The position numbers were made by a program, and so were the translations under genes. The notes beneath the pieces are model-generated. The model ran no database searches and was not told the origin of the DNA. It saw only the letters and a list, made by a program, of their open reading frames with translations. Shown here piece after piece: positions 62,235 through 64,000 of a DNA stretch of 64,000 bases. Origin of the DNA: Pseudomonas lurida (lineage in GTDB: Bacteria; Pseudomonadota; Gammaproteobacteria; Pseudomonadales; Pseudomonadaceae); assembly GCF_013522705.1 (NCBI RefSeq), contig NZ_JAAMRE010000020.1, positions 1 to 64,000 of the forward strand, in the 5' to 3' direction. The first letter of the stretch is position 1; each line of letters starts with the position of its first letter.

Positions 62235-63683
62235 ATGGCTGACACACGTGCAACCACCCCATTGATCGAAAGGCGTTCGATCGATTACATCCCGGAAGCG
62301 GAAAGACACGGTCGTCTCTTGAGCCAGTTCACCCTGTGGATGGGCGCCAACCTGCAGATCACCGCCATCGTCACCGGAGCCTTGGCCGTGGTGCTCGGCG
62401 GCGATGTGTTCTGGTCGTTGATCGGTCTGTTGATCGGCCAACTGCTGGGCGGCGGCGTGATGGCATTGCACGCGGCGCAAGGCCCCAAGCTGGGGCTGCC
62501 GCAGATGATCTCCAGCCGGGTGCAGTTCGGGGTCTACGGCGCGGCCATTCCGATTGTGCTGGTGTGCCTGATGTACCTGGGCTTCACCGCCACCGGCACG
62601 GTGTTGTCCGGCCAGGCGCTGGGCCAGTTGTTCGGCGTCACCGACAGCGTCGGAATCCTGATCTTCGCCAGTGTCATCGTATTGGTCACGGTGCTCGGTT
62701 ATCGGGTGATCCACTTCATCGGCCGCGTGGCCAGCGTTATCGGCGTGATTGCCTTTGTCTACCTGTTCAGCCGCCTGATCAGCCAGGCCGACGTCGGCGC
62801 GCTCCTGCAGATCCGTCATTTCAGCTGGAGCAGCTTCCTGCTGGCGGTGTCGCTCGCGGCATCCTGGCAGATCGCTTTCGGGCCTTACGTGGCGGACTAT
62901 TCACGCTACCTGCCGAGCGGGACGTCCTCGGTGAAAACCTTTCTCGCCGCAGGCGCAGGTTCGGTGGTTGGCGCGCAAGTGGCGATGGTCCTCGGCGTGT
63001 TTGCCGCGGCCATGTCCAACGGGCAATTTGCCGGTCACGAAGTGGCCTACATTGTGGGGCTGGGCGGCACGGGTGCCACTGCGGCGCTGCTGTATTTCAG
63101 CATCGCGTTCGGCAAGGTCACCATCTCCACGCTGAACTCCTACGGCAGCTTCATGTGCATTGCGACCATCATCAGCGGCTTTCGCGGTCGCCTGGAGGTC
63201 ACGCGCATGCAGCGTCTGGTGTTCGTGCTGGGCATTGTCGGTACGGCGACCCTGATCGCCTTGCTCGGGCAGCACTCGTTCCTCGGCGCGTTCAAGTCCT
63301 TCATCCTGTTCCTGCTGGCGTTTTTTACCCCCTGGAGTGCGATCAATCTGGTCGACTACTACTGCATCACGCGCGATCGCTATGACGTGCCGGCGCTGAC
63401 CGATCCGAATGGTCGCTATGGACGTTGGAACCTGCTCGGTATCAGCGTTTATGTCGTCGGTGTACTGGCGCAGTTGCCGTTCATCTCCACCAAGTTCTAC
63501 ACCGGCCCCCTGGTGGCCGCCCTGGGCGATGTGGATATTTCCTGGATCATCGGCCTGCTGCTTCCCGCCGCGCTTTACTACTGGGCTGCGAAAAAGTGGC
63601 CTGCCGCACACCCCGAACACCTGATCCTGCCGCCAGAGCAGGGCGCTGCACCGATGACAAACGGGCTGGTTGCACAAGCCTGA
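62235..63683 (+). CDS. hutT: NCS1-family urocanate/histidine transporter
   Basis: 482 residues, twelve predicted membrane segments. The CodB/NCS1 features are IPEAERHGRLLSQFTLWMGANLQI, QMISSRVQFGVYGAAIPIVL and SYGSFMCIATIISGF. In P. fluorescens a cytosine-permease-like carrier next to hutU imports urocanate; the position here matches. The C-terminus HLILPPEQGAAPMTNGL is polar. Confidence 0.85.
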   Translation: MADTRATTPLIERRSIDYIPEAERHGRLLSQFTLWMGANLQITAIVTGALAVVLGGDVFWSLIGLLIGQLLGGGVMALHAAQGPKLGLPQMISSRVQFGVYGAAIPIVLVCLMYLGFTATGTVLSGQALGQLFGVTDSVGILIFASVIVLVTVLGYRVIHFIGRVASVIGVIAFVYLFSRLISQADVGALLQIRHFSWSSFLLAVSLAASWQIAFGPYVADYSRYLPSGTSSVKTFLAAGAGSVVGAQVAMVLGVFAAAMSNGQFAGHEVAYIVGLGGTGATAALLYFSIAFGKVTISTLNSYGSFMCIATIISGFRGRLEVTRMQRLVFVLGIVGTATLIALLGQHSFLGAFKSFILFLLAFFTPWSAINLVDYYCITRDRYDVPALTDPNGRYGRWNLLGISVYVVGVLAQLPFISTKFYTGPLVAALGDVDISWIIGLLLPAALYYWAAKKWPAAHPEHLILPPEQGAAPMTNGLVAQA

Positions 63684-63752
63684 GGGGACGTGGACAGGGC
63701 AGGATGCCTACTGACTGCCGTAATCCATTTCATGATTGGGAGCGTCACAACA

Positions 63753-64000
63753 ATGAAAATGCATAAGACCCTGTTGGCCACCGTGTTCTCTGCGGGCTTG
63801 CTGGCCACTGCCGGCGCCCAGGCGGCCGGTTGGTGCGAGTCCGGCAAACCGGTGAAATTCGCCGGCCTGAACTGGGAAAGCGGCATGTTGCTCACCGACA
63901 TCCTGCAAACCGTGCTGGAAAAAGGCTACGACTGCAAAACCGACAGCCTGCCGGGCAATTCCATCACCATGGAAAACGCCCTGAGCAGCAACGACATCCA
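63753..64000 (+). CDS. OpuAC/ProX-type ABC substrate-binding protein, 5' part
   Basis: 82 codons before the window ends. Signal peptide MKMHKTLLATVFSAGLLATA cut near AQA, then WCESGKPVKFAGLNWESGML, the opening of glycine betaine/choline-type binding proteins that serve as the histidine ABC importer in hut clusters (hutXWV). Ribosome binding site ggag at 63739. The rest of the protein lies outside the window. A CACAACAA sequence overlaps the start. Confidence 0.85.
   Translation, partial: MKMHKTLLATVFSAGLLATAGAQAAGWCESGKPVKFAGLNWESGMLLTDILQTVLEKGYDCKTDSLPGNSITMENALSSNDI

Overview
The window is chromosomal DNA of a Pseudomonas of the fluorescens group. Supporting evidence is the LapA/LapD/LapG biofilm adhesin set, the hutF-hutCD-hutU-hutT order, unlinked hisB-hisH-hisA-hisF with a DUF2164 gene, asmA-mutY-yggX, ntrBC near glnA, and many copies of the fluorescens-type REP palindrome (core GTGGGAGGGGGCTTGCCCCC). 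GC content is high and even, and I see no prophage, transposase, integrase, CRISPR array or obvious island.

Layout. 1-7.1 kb: 3' end of a giant RTX adhesin (lapA), a small uncharacterised protein, then convergent lapD (c-di-GMP receptor) and lapG (periplasmic protease). 7.4-9.8 kb: an orphan BcsQ-like ATPase with a degenerate P-loop and a methyltransferase gene, with four DnaA-box-like sites in 1.15 kb. 9.8-12.8 kb: a basic amino-acid ABC importer. 13.4-18 kb: gabP, a small hypothetical, a BASS/ACR3-type transporter and an ArnT/PMT-type glycosyltransferase. 18.2-21.9 kb: tRNA-Phe and asmA-mutY-yggX. 22.3-28.1 kb: an OFA-type MFS carrier, the histidine genes and a periplasmic binding protein. 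28.1-34.9 kb: a trypsin-like protease, a YibQ deacetylase, ctpA, envC and gpmI. 35-36.2 kb: rhodanese-grxC-secB. 36.3-43.2 kb: trmL, an NrsZ-type sRNA, ntrC, ntrB, a cupin lipoprotein, periplasmic chorismate mutase and glnA. 43.4-50.1 kb: thiI, typA, a YkgJ-like protein and glgP. 50.2-57.3 kb: DUF2339 and DUF3999 proteins, fbp and two lipoproteins. 57.4-64 kb: the histidine-utilisation (hut) locus, running off the right edge in an ABC binding-protein gene.

How the genes work together. Three systems stand out. LapD senses cytoplasmic c-di-GMP and sequesters LapG, which otherwise clips LapA off the cell. NtrB/NtrC controls nitrogen use: I find sigma-54 -24/-12 elements plus matching NtrC-type sites before glnA and before a two-module sRNA just downstream of ntrC, and another -24/-12 element before gabP. 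In the hut locus a HutC-type operator sits on the predicted start of a sigma-54 hutU promoter, and a second lies between hutF and hutC.

The best items for a second look are the NtrC/sigma-54 sRNA, the DnaA-box cluster, the BcsQ-like protein that lacks the P-loop lysines, the REP/REPIN family, and the long palindromes on both sides of hisA. All sites were found by eye; none has been scored by software.
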